From: SIG299 sp051880375
GTDB lineage: Bacteria > Bacillota > Clostridia > Lachnospirales > Lachnospiraceae
Length of the DNA stretch: 64,000 bases
Assembly (NCBI GenBank): GCA_051880375.1
Contig: JBJENV010000004.1
Span: 38,203 to 102,202 of the forward strand
Direction: 5' to 3'
Below are positions 27,605 through 34,461 of the stretch, piece by piece. Position numbers and translations under genes: made by a program. Within the stretch, counting starts at the first letter, position 1. Each line of letters starts with the position of its first letter. The notes under the pieces are model-generated. The model was not told the origin of the DNA. It saw only the letters and a list, made by a program, of their open reading frames with translations, and ran no database searches.

Positions 27605-28474
27605 ATGAAATATATCGACTTACATGTCCATTCCAACGCTTCAGACGGCACTCTTACCCCTTCCGAGGTCGTAGACCATGCCGTATCTCTTTCGCTGGCA
27701 GCTTTTGCCCTGACCGATCATGATACCGTAAGCGGCATTGCCGAAGCAAAGGAGCGCGCCGCCTGGCATACTGCGCACGGCAATCACATCGAGGTATACT
27801 CCGGCGTAGAAATCTCCGCCGCTTACAAAAACCGCGATATTCATATTCTTGGTCTTCTCGTAAACGAGGAAAACGAAGTATTATGCATGGCATTAGAAAA
27901 AGCAGTACAAAACCGGGATGCCAGAAATCACAAAATGATAGAACGTTTTGCTTCGCTTGGTATTTCACTTTGCATGGAGGAATTATACGGCGATTGTCCG
28001 GATGCCGTTATCACAAGAGCGCATTTTGCAATGGCACTGGTTGCCAGAGGAATCGTTGCAACCAACGCCGAAGCATTTGAAAAATATCTGGACCTTACCG
28101 CTCCGTGCTACGTTCCCAGAGAATACATGTCACCGGAGCAGGCCATCTCCCTGATATTAAAAGCCGGCGGCGTACCCGTCCTTGCACATCCGCTGCTCTA
28201 CGGGCTGACACACGAGGAACTGCTTGCACTGATAGAACGTTTAAAGGCTGCAGGTCTTGCCGGTCTTGAGGTTCTTTACTCTACAAACCGCGGACAGGAT
28301 GAGGCAACCCTTCGCGCACTTGCCTCCCACTTTTCCCTGTTGATGACCGGCGGCTCCGACTTTCACGGTGCCGTAAAGCAGGGCATAGAACTCGGAGTCG
28401 GTAAAGGTAATCTAAAAATTCCGTATTCCATACTTGACCGTGTAAAGGAAGCAAAGCTCTCCTGCCACCGCTAA
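27605..28474 (+). CDS. PHP-domain phosphoesterase (YciV/TrpH-like)
   Basis: 289 residues; ATG at 27605 follows AAGGAGG by five bases, and the open frame upstream is not used. PHP metal-binding motifs are present: DLHVHSNASDG (H-x-H near 6-8), LTDHDT near 40, GVEISA, a conserved AHP segment, and SDFHG near the end. Relatives hydrolyse 3',5'-bisphosphonucleosides or trim RNA 5' ends (RNase AM). It stands alone between the XRE gene and a terminator. Cytoplasmic. Confidence 0.88.
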   Translation: MKYIDLHVHSNASDGTLTPSEVVDHAVSLSLAAFALTDHDTVSGIAEAKERAAWHTAHGNHIEVYSGVEISAAYKNRDIHILGLLVNEENEVLCMALEKAVQNRDARNHKMIERFASLGISLCMEELYGDCPDAVITRAHFAMALVARGIVATNAEAFEKYLDLTAPCYVPREYMSPEQAISLILKAGGVPVLAHPLLYGLTHEELLALIERLKAAGLAGLEVLYSTNRGQDEATLRALASHFSLLMTGGSDFHGAVKQGIELGVGKGNLKIPYSILDRVKEAKLSCHR

Positions 28475-28495
28475 AAGTCGGCCAGGGACAAAAAG

Positions 28496-28543
28496 AGCCG
28501 GAGCATCCGGACTGCAGTCTGCTGCAGCCGTTCTCCGGCTTTC
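28496..28543. terminator. Terminator between convergent PHP and yajC genes
   Basis: AGCCGGAG and CTCCGGCT enclose a second dyad (CTGCAG repeats). A pyrimidine-rich tail follows on the plus strand and an A-rich run precedes it, so it may work both ways. Confidence 0.7.
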
Positions 28544-28561
28544 TCCCTTGTTCTGTTCTTT

Positions 28562-28888
28562 TTAGCTCTCGCTTACCGGCTTTTCTACCTCGACGATAGC
28601 CGTCTTCTTCATCGGAATACGACAGTTCTTATTATTACCGAACTCCACAATCACGATTTCCTCATTCGGAATGTCGATGACTACACCATAAAAGCCACTG
28701 GTAGTTAAAATGCTGTCACCAACCTCGATGGAACGAATTAACTCGTCCTGCTTCTTCTGCTGCTTCTTCTGCGGACGGATAATCATAAAGTAAATGATCG
28801 GGATAAAGATGATAGCATACATTGCCAGCATGCCAAGGATAGAGCCCGCTCCTGTTTCTCCTGTTGCCGTTAAAAGTACAAAATTCAT
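28562..28888 (-). CDS. yajC: Sec translocon accessory subunit YajC
   Basis: 108 residues with one membrane span near residues 15-37 (IPIIYFMIIRPQKKQQKK: span followed by the signature RPQxKxxK). The conserved GDSILTTSGFYGVVIDI follows. YajC associates with SecDF. It lies 26 bases downstream of tgt, the usual tgt-yajC order. Confidence 0.95.
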   Translation of the reverse strand: MNFVLLTATGETGAGSILGMLAMYAIIFIPIIYFMIIRPQKKQQKKQDELIRSIEVGDSILTTSGFYGVVIDIPNEEIVIVEFGNNKNCRIPMKKTAIVEVEKPVSES

Positions 28889-28914
28889 TTCATTGTCCTC
28901 CTGATTTTTAATTT

Positions 28915-30048
28915 TTAATCTTCACTTTCCCGAAAGCCATCCAGCTTTGCCTTTTTATAAGAACAAAAGCGCTGCTCCTCAATAGCTTCTCTGATTTCTT
29001 CCATCATCTTGTTGTAGAAATACAGGTTGTGCGTTACGAGTAAGCGCATACCGAGCATTTCCTTTGCCTTGAGCAGATGACGGATGTAAGCTCTGCTGTA
29101 ATTTCTGCAGGTCGGGCACTGACAGCCCTCGTCAAGCGGCCTGCTGTCCAGTTCGTACTTTGCATTGAGCAGAGTCATCTTGCCGTGATTCGTATATGCG
29201 TTTCCGTGACGGCCGTTTCTTGCCGGATACACACAGTCAAAGAAATCCACGCCGCGTTCTACCGCCTCTAAAATATTCTCCGGAGTTCCGACGCCCATGA
29301 GGTACGTCGGTTTTTCAAGCGGCAGATACGGTACGGTCTTTTCAATGATTTCGTACATCTCCGCATGCGATTCTCCGACAGCAAGCCCGCCGAGCGCATA
29401 CCCATCCAGTTCTAATTCCGAAATCTGCTTTGCATGCTCGATTCGGATGTCCTCAAATGTACCTCCCTGATTGATGCCAAACAGCATCTGCTGTTTATTA
29501 ATGGTATCCTCCAGCGAATTCAAACGGTCCATTTCGGCCTTACAGCGATGCAGCCACCTCGTGGTTCTGGCAACCGAATCTTCCATATACTTTCTGGTGG
29601 CCGGATGCGGAGGACATTCATCAAATGCCATAGCTATCGTGGAAGCCAGATTGGACTGAATCTGCATACTTTCCTCCGGTCCCATGAAAATCCTTCTGCC
29701 GTCGACGTGTGACTGGAATGTCACGCCCTCTTCTTTAATTTTTCTCAAGCCCGCAAGAGAAAATACCTGAAACCCGCCCGAATCTGTTAAAATCGGCTTG
29801 TCCCAGTTCATAAACTTATGCAGACCGCCAAGCTGCTTTACGACCTTATCACCCGGTCTTACGTGCAGATGATACGTGTTGGACAGCTCCACCTGCGTGC
29901 CGATTTCCCTCAAATCCATCGTGGAAACCGCACCTTTAATAGCTGCTGCCGTACCGACATTCATAAATACCGGTGTCTGTATCACTCCGTGTACCGTAGT
30001 TACCTCGCCGCGTTTCGCCTGTCCGTCTTTACAAATCAAACGATACAT
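28915..30048 (-). CDS. tgt: Queuine tRNA-ribosyltransferase
   Basis: 377 residues from the ATG at 30046-30048 (MYRLICKDG), which fits the family length of about 375-380; a GGAGAGG site precedes it. It exchanges guanine 34 for preQ1 in GUN-anticodon tRNAs. Seen: catalytic and substrate motifs DSGGFQVFSL, GGLAVGE, DCVYPARNGRHGNAYT, and the zinc site CxCxxC...H (CQCPTCRNYSRAYIRHL). In operon with yajC. Confidence 0.96.
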   Translation of the reverse strand: MYRLICKDGQAKRGEVTTVHGVIQTPVFMNVGTAAAIKGAVSTMDLREIGTQVELSNTYHLHVRPGDKVVKQLGGLHKFMNWDKPILTDSGGFQVFSLAGLRKIKEEGVTFQSHVDGRRIFMGPEESMQIQSNLASTIAMAFDECPPHPATRKYMEDSVARTTRWLHRCKAEMDRLNSLEDTINKQQMLFGINQGGTFEDIRIEHAKQISELELDGYALGGLAVGESHAEMYEIIEKTVPYLPLEKPTYLMGVGTPENILEAVERGVDFFDCVYPARNGRHGNAYTNHGKMTLLNAKYELDSRPLDEGCQCPTCRNYSRAYIRHLLKAKEMLGMRLLVTHNLYFYNKMMEEIREAIEEQRFCSYKKAKLDGFRESED

Positions 30049-30142
30049 AGCCCTCTCCATTCTATATGCTACTTTATCCAGTATATCTTGATATGCAGTT
30101 ATTTTCAACTAAATTTTTTATGAAACAGAAGAAACCTCTGCA

Positions 30143-30220
30143 AACAGCAAACGGCGGTCATGAAACGAACACACAAGCATTCTTATGTCGGTGTGTTTCG
30201 CCGCATGACCGCCGCCTGTT
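30143..30220. terminator. Long hairpin between the HPr-like gene and tgt
   Basis: AACAG/CTGTT, GGCGGTCATG/CATGACCGCC and an inner CGAACACAC/GTGTGTTTCG dyad make one long interrupted hairpin of about 78 bases. There is no strong T run on the minus strand. It probably separates the HPr-like transcript from tgt. Confidence 0.55.
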
Positions 30221-30266
30221 GGGTCTTCTTTGTGTAAACCTGCCGTCTTATCTCTTCCTCTGCCGT

Positions 30267-30494
30267 TTAGCAGACAGCATACTTGTCCACTACCTGATTA
30301 AAGGCACTGTTTTCACCCTGACAAAGTACCATTACCGGATTTGATAACAGACTTAAAACACCGAGGAACGACTTTGCGTCCACAATAATACGGTTATATT
30401 TTAAATCAATATCAAATTCACAGTTCGCTGCTGCGGATACAAATTCCTGTACCTGCTCCGGAGCAGTCAGACGGATCAATTTCTTAGCTTCCAT
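30267..30494 (-). CDS. HPr-like protein lacking the phospho-histidine loop
   Basis: About 75 residues. Start uncertain: ATG at 30494 is used; ATG at 30506 or GTG at 30503 lie nearer to GAGG. The C-terminal half matches HPr around the regulatory Ser (VDAKSFLGVLSLL). The GLHARPA loop that carries His15 is missing; the corresponding place reads LTAPEQVQEFVSAA. It therefore cannot be a PTS phosphocarrier in the normal way. It may instead be a Crh-like regulator or another binding protein. Confidence 0.7.
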   Translation of the reverse strand: MEAKKLIRLTAPEQVQEFVSAAANCEFDIDLKYNRIIVDAKSFLGVLSLLSNPVMVLCQGENSAFNQVVDKYAVC

Positions 30495-30657
30495 TTTGTT
30501 CACCATTCCTCTTTCTAAAATACCCCGCGTTATATACTCATGCCACGGACAGACGTCCGCGCCCTTCTTTCTAAATACCTTCGAAAATTTCGTAGTTTTT
30601 CGCAAAGCTACCAATATGATGTTATAACACGCTTGCTATTTTACGTCAAGAGTTTTT

Positions 30658-31524
30658 TTACTTATGAAGCGGTGCTGTCGCTGTAATGGCAAGCGCCCCC
30701 GGACCGATATGACAGGATACGCTTAAGGACAGCGGATTCATTACAAGCTCCACTCCCGGGAAATTTGCCTCGACTTCCCTTCTCCAGTCCTCTGCTTCTT
30801 CCAGATTTCCGGTATATGCAAGCCCGAAGTGCATCTTCTCTACCGGAATGTCTTTAAACCTGGTGCTTAAATCCTTCTTAATGGCATCCAGCATGGTTTT
30901 TCTTCCCTGTGCCTTACCGCGAGCCTTGGAATAAGCGTCCAGTTTCTCTCCCTGAATCTGGAGCACCGGCTTTAAGTTTAACACCGTACCGATTGCTGCT
31001 GCAGCCGGTGTGATTCTTCCGCCCTTTTTCAGATATTTTAAGGTTTCCAACGTAATATAAATGCTGGATTCAAATTTCATGTCTTCCAATATCGTCTTAA
31101 TTTCGGCAGCACTCCTGCCCTCTTCGACAAGTTCCATTGCATCCAGTACCGACTGGCGCAGTGTAACCGAAATTCTCTGATTATTGACAACTTCTACTCT
31201 GCCGTTATAATCCTGTGCCAGCATCGTTGCTGTCTCACATGACTGGCTTAATCCGCTGGACATCGGAATGTAGACAAGCTCCTCATACTCGTTTAATACC
31301 TTGTCCCACAATTCCATTACCTCACCCGGGGACGGCTGGGAGGTAGAAATATCGGCATCCTTAAGAAGCCTGCGATAAAATTCTTCCTGCGTCAATGAAA
31401 TGTCCTCATAAAAAAGCTCACCATCAATAAAAAACGGCATCGGGAGTACATGAATACCAAGTTCCCTTGCTTCCGTCTGGGTAATGCCGCTGTTGCTGTC
31501 TGTTACAACCGCTGTTTTTTTCAT
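30658..31524 (-). CDS. DegV-family fatty-acid-binding protein
   Basis: 288 residues. DegV hallmarks: AVVTDSNSGITQ at the start, ISTSQPSPGEVMELWDKVL near 90, IPMSSGLSQSCETA near 122, and LKKGGRITPAAAAIGTVLNLKPVL near 176. DegV/FakB proteins hold a fatty acid for phosphorylation by FakA. No fakA is nearby. A single-gene unit with its own promoter (TTGAAA-17-TACGAT, 31568-31596). Confidence 0.92.
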   Translation of the reverse strand: MKKTAVVTDSNSGITQTEARELGIHVLPMPFFIDGELFYEDISLTQEEFYRRLLKDADISTSQPSPGEVMELWDKVLNEYEELVYIPMSSGLSQSCETATMLAQDYNGRVEVVNNQRISVTLRQSVLDAMELVEEGRSAAEIKTILEDMKFESSIYITLETLKYLKKGGRITPAAAAIGTVLNLKPVLQIQGEKLDAYSKARGKAQGRKTMLDAIKKDLSTRFKDIPVEKMHFGLAYTGNLEEAEDWRREVEANFPGVELVMNPLSLSVSCHIGPGALAITATAPLHK

Positions 31525-31567
31525 AGTCGCCTTCCTTCCTTATATAGCGCTTATATCCACAAGGTCT

Positions 31568-31596
31568 ATCGTACCATGTTCGACAATAAATTTCAA
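31568..31596 (-). promoter_or_regulatory. Sigma-A promoter of the DegV gene
   Basis: TTGAAA (31591-31596), 17-base spacer, TACGAT (31568-31573) on the minus strand. Confidence 0.6.
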
Positions 31597-31646
31597 GATT
31601 GAAACGAATCCTAGGGGCAGTAATAGAGCCAGAATTCCCCTTCTCC

Positions 31647-31967
31647 TTATAACCCTCTAATGATATTCAAGTAATCCTGTCTTTGGTCAACAACTGCATA
31701 TACAGTAACCACTTTTTTTGCTTCATCAACCTTATAAAAAACAAGGTTTTTCTCTAAAACTAAAACTTTGTATCCTTGTCTGCGAAGAACCATATACCGA
31801 GGGTCTATTCCCATGTAAGGATGATCCCCAAGCATCATCATCTGTTCTTCCATCTCGTCTAGTTTTTCCTGGGCAACATCTGCGCCAAATTCTTCTGCAA
31901 TATAAAGGATGATTTTATGAATGTGGGCATCTGCTGTATCTGTTCTAATAACAGAAAATTCAGCCAT
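31647..31967 (-). CDS. RelE/ParE-family toxin
   Basis: 106 residues with the RelE/ParE fold signature: an N-terminal strand (FSVIRTDTADAHI), a long helix (VAQEKLDEMEEQMMML), a HPYMGIDPRYMVLRRQGYKVL core, then LVFYKVDEAKKVVTVYAVVD ending near the C-terminus. It starts eight bases inside the end of the antitoxin gene. RelE-type members cut mRNA on ribosomes and ParE-type members poison gyrase; sequence alone does not decide which. Confidence 0.88.
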   Translation of the reverse strand: MAEFSVIRTDTADAHIHKIILYIAEEFGADVAQEKLDEMEEQMMMLGDHPYMGIDPRYMVLRRQGYKVLVLEKNLVFYKVDEAKKVVTVYAVVDQRQDYLNIIRGL

Positions 31968-32247
31968 TGCCTCTCTCCTTTAACATTGCACGTAAATTAG
32001 TAAAAGTATCTTCCAGTGGAGCAACCCTGCCTGCATTTACATCTTCTTCTGCTTCCGCCAAAATCTCAAGAAGTTCAATCCGGGCTTTCATGCGTTTATA
32101 TTCCTCGTAACCAAGAGACACTGTATCGCCTCTACCATTGACAGTAATAATCACTGCCTCTTTATCTTCTCTGCACTGTCTGGATATTTCATTATAGTGA
32201 TTCCTTAAATCAGCTGATGGGCGAATTCTTTCCTGTAAAGCTTGCAT
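31960..32247 (-). CDS. Phd/YefM-family antitoxin
   Basis: 95 residues from the ATG at 32245-32247 (GGAGG six bases upstream). The N-terminal Phd DNA-binding fold shows RPSADLRNHYNEISRQCR and VIITVNGRGDTVSLGYEEY. The C-terminal helix would wrap the toxin. The gene is autoregulated in known pairs; an inverted repeat spans the -10 element just upstream. Confidence 0.9.
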   Translation of the reverse strand: MQALQERIRPSADLRNHYNEISRQCREDKEAVIITVNGRGDTVSLGYEEYKRMKARIELLEILAEAEEDVNAGRVAPLEDTFTNLRAMLKERGNG

Positions 32248-32266
32248 AAAACACCTCCGATTCATT

Positions 32267-32303
32267 ATAGACAAATTATATCATGTTCTGTCTATATTGT
32301 AAA
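32267..32303 (-). promoter_or_regulatory. Promoter and operator of the toxin-antitoxin pair
   Basis: TTTACA (32298-32303), 17-base spacer, TATAAT (32275-32280). ATAGACA (32267-32273) and TGTCTAT (32289-32295) form an inverted repeat that brackets the -10, as expected for autorepression. Confidence 0.8.
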
Positions 32304-32380
32304 CATATTTTCACTATACTAGTCGAGTCATTTTTCATAGAGGTTACAAAAAAAGCTATTCTTCATTTTCCGAACGAAAC

Positions 32381-32420
32381 AAAAAGAGCTGAAACCTAGT
32401 ATTTATGCTAGTTTCAGCTC
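32381..32420 (-). terminator. Terminator of tRNA-Trp
   Basis: GAGCTGAAACTAG and CTAGGTTTCAGCTC form a near-perfect stem, followed by five T on the minus strand. Confidence 0.92.
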
Positions 32421-32429
32421 ATTTTAAAA

Positions 32430-32500
32430 CAGGGGATGAGAGAATCGAACTCCCGCTAAAGGTTTTGGAGACCCTTGTCATACCATTTGACCAATCCCCT
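32430..32500 (-). tRNA. tRNA-Trp (anticodon CCA)
   Basis: Minus-strand cloverleaf. Acceptor AGGGGAT/ATCCCCT with discriminator G; D arm GTC...GAC. Anticodon arm AGGGT-CTCCAAA-ACCTT puts CCA at 34-36. T arm GGGAG-TTCGATT-CTCTC. CCA is not encoded. Promoter TTGACA (32543-32548), 18 bases, TATACT (32519-32524) lies directly upstream. Confidence 0.95.
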
Positions 32501-32518
32501 TCGCAACACTGCTTGAAT

Positions 32519-32548
32519 AGTATACACCGAAAGGGCGAATATTGTCAA
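32519..32548 (-). promoter_or_regulatory. Sigma-A promoter of tRNA-Trp
   Basis: TTGACA (32543-32548), 18-base spacer, TATACT (32519-32524). Abuts the 13-bp repeats downstream of radA. Confidence 0.75.
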
Positions 32549-32587
32549 GCAAAAATTGCTCGCAATTTTTGCTCGCAGTTTTTGCTC
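32549..32587. repeat. Three 13-bp tandem repeats between radA and tRNA-Trp
   Basis: GCAAAAATTGCTC, GCAATTTTTGCTC and GCAGTTTTTGCTC lie head to tail. The first two also form a palindrome (GCAAAAATTGC/GCAATTTTTGC) that may act as the radA terminator. Confidence 0.7.
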
Positions 32588-32601
32588 CAATCTCTCGCAA
32601 G

Positions 32602-33984
32602 TTACAGAAGCTGCGCAAGCTCTCTGATGCTTCCAACCTCAATAAGACGGATTTTGAAAGCTCCGGTCTGCTCTGTTGCCATGCCGGATGCCTTGCTGCG
32701 CGGTATAATGCACCTCTCATAACCCATTTTTTCCGCCTCTCTGATGCGCTGCAGGGTCATGCTTGTGCTTCGCACCTCACCGGTAAGGCCTACTTCACCG
32801 AACGCAATGGTATTACTGTCAAGGGCGCGGTTTTTATAGCTTGACAGCAGCGCAAGTACAATAGCAAGGTCAATGCTCGGTTCCGTGACCTTCATACCGC
32901 CTGCAACGTTCACATAAGCATCGCAGCCCGCAAGTGAAATGCCCATCCTTTTTTCCATGACTGCCATCAAAAGGTTCACGCGGTTATAATCGACACCTGC
33001 CGCCGTTCTGCGCGGCATGTTAAAGTTTGTCTGGCAGACCAGCGCCTGTACCTCAACCAGAATCGGCCGGGTACCCTCCATCACCGGTACGACAACCGAC
33101 CCCGGTTCTCCCTCCGGTCTTCCCTCCAGCATATACTGTGACGGATTCTGCACCTCTAACAGGCCGTTTCCCGCCATTTCAAATACACCGATTTCATTGG
33201 TGGAACCAAAACGGTTCTTTACGGCACGCAGGATGCGATAAACCGCCGAATTATCCCCTTCAAAATAAAGCACCGTATCCACCATGTGTTCTAACATTCT
33301 CGGTCCTGCCACCGTACCTTCCTTTGTGACATGTCCGACAATAAAAATCGTAATATTCTTTCCCTTGGCAAGCCTAAGAAAGCTTGCTGTGGCTTCCCTG
33401 ACCTGACTGACGGAACCCGGAGCTGCTCCAACCTCTTCCCGATACATCGTCTGAATGGAGTCAACAACAACAATATCCGGCTTCTCCCTTTCCAAAACCT
33501 GTTCAATCAGCTCCAGATTTGTCTCCGAAAGCAGCAGCACCTCCCCCGGAAACTCTCCGAGACGGTCTGCACGCATCTTAATCTGCTGCATGGATTCCTC
33601 ACCCGAAATGTAAAGTACCTTGCAGACAGGCTTTGTGAGGCTGCTTAACTCTCTGCACATCTGCAGCAGCAACGTTGACTTTCCGATGCCCGGGTCGCCG
33701 CCGACCAGCACAAGCGAACCTCTGACGATTCCGCCGCCCAGAACACGGTCAAGCTCCTTTATTCCGGTACGGATGCGCTCCTCCTCGTCCGATGAAACCT
33801 GATTTAGCGGCAAAGGCTCACTCGCCGCTGCCGCTAAACCGGAATTTCCTGTCTTCTTTTTTTGTACTGTCACCGGTTCCTCCGTAAACGAATTCCACGC
33901 ACGGCAGCCCGGACACTGTCCGAGCCACTTTGCCGATTCAAATCCGCACTCCTTACAGAAGAACACTGTTTTTGCTTTCGCCAT
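32602..33984 (-). CDS. radA: DNA repair protein RadA
   Basis: 460 residues from the ATG at 33982-33984 (GAGAGG four bases upstream), matching the family length. RadA is a RecA-like ATPase/helicase that extends recombination intermediates. Seen: four-Cys zinc finger C10, C13, C24, C27 (FFCKECG, GQCPGC), Walker A GGDPGIGKST, the RadA motif KNRFGSTNEIG, and a Lon-like C-terminal domain. Third in the clpC - small gene - radA cluster, 10 bases after the preceding stop. Confidence 0.96.
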   Translation of the reverse strand: MAKAKTVFFCKECGFESAKWLGQCPGCRAWNSFTEEPVTVQKKKTGNSGLAAAASEPLPLNQVSSDEEERIRTGIKELDRVLGGGIVRGSLVLVGGDPGIGKSTLLLQMCRELSSLTKPVCKVLYISGEESMQQIKMRADRLGEFPGEVLLLSETNLELIEQVLEREKPDIVVVDSIQTMYREEVGAAPGSVSQVREATASFLRLAKGKNITIFIVGHVTKEGTVAGPRMLEHMVDTVLYFEGDNSAVYRILRAVKNRFGSTNEIGVFEMAGNGLLEVQNPSQYMLEGRPEGEPGSVVVPVMEGTRPILVEVQALVCQTNFNMPRRTAAGVDYNRVNLLMAVMEKRMGISLAGCDAYVNVAGGMKVTEPSIDLAIVLALLSSYKNRALDSNTIAFGEVGLTGEVRSTSMTLQRIREAEKMGYERCIIPRSKASGMATEQTGAFKIRLIEVGSIRELAQLL

Positions 33985-33994
33985 AGGACCTCTC

Positions 33995-34393
33995 TTATAT
34001 TCTCTCCACAACAACCTTCTGTGGCGCTCCGACAACCAGCTCAAGGCTGAGTACCAGCTTACCGCCAAGGTTTGTGGAAACCTTGCCCAGGTTTGTATCG
34101 TCTACAAGCACACGATATTCCTTTTCTTCCTCAAGCTCCAATGTAATCTGGGTACTTCCGTTTCCCTCTACTTCAAAGGATACTCCTCTTTCACCCTCCA
34201 GAAAGTCTTCGACTCTGGTGCCCGGCACGGACTCATAAACAAACGAGCCGTTTTTCTCAAGCTTTGTGATTTCACAGAAGGTCTTTACCTTATAGTAGTC
34301 TCCAAGATACGGAACATCCGAAAGCTTCGACTTTTCCGTCAGTGTGTAGTCTCCAAATCCAATACCGTTTGCTCCAGTACGAATCAATTCCAT
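33995..34393 (-). CDS. Conserved hypothetical protein between clpC and radA
   Basis: 132 residues, soluble, mostly predicted beta-strand and acidic (EGNGSTQITLELEEEKEYRVLVDD). I recognise it only as a type of protein common in Lachnospiraceae and do not know its function. There is no signal peptide, metal motif or nucleotide-binding loop. It lies 68 bases after clpC and 10 bases before radA, so it is probably transcribed with stress and repair genes. Confidence 0.75.
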   Translation of the reverse strand: MELIRTGANGIGFGDYTLTEKSKLSDVPYLGDYYKVKTFCEITKLEKNGSFVYESVPGTRVEDFLEGERGVSFEVEGNGSTQITLELEEEKEYRVLVDDTNLGKVSTNLGGKLVLSLELVVGAPQKVVVERI

Positions 34394-34461
34394 TTTCTTA
34401 TCCTCCGTTTGCCTTTTGTATCTTATTTTCTATTGATTCTAGCATAATTCAGGGAAAATTT

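Noticed and set aside
32430..32500. First reading of the tRNA anticodon as TCC (Gly)
   Set aside because: Correct folding of the 7-base loop CTCCAAA puts CCA at positions 34-36, giving Trp.
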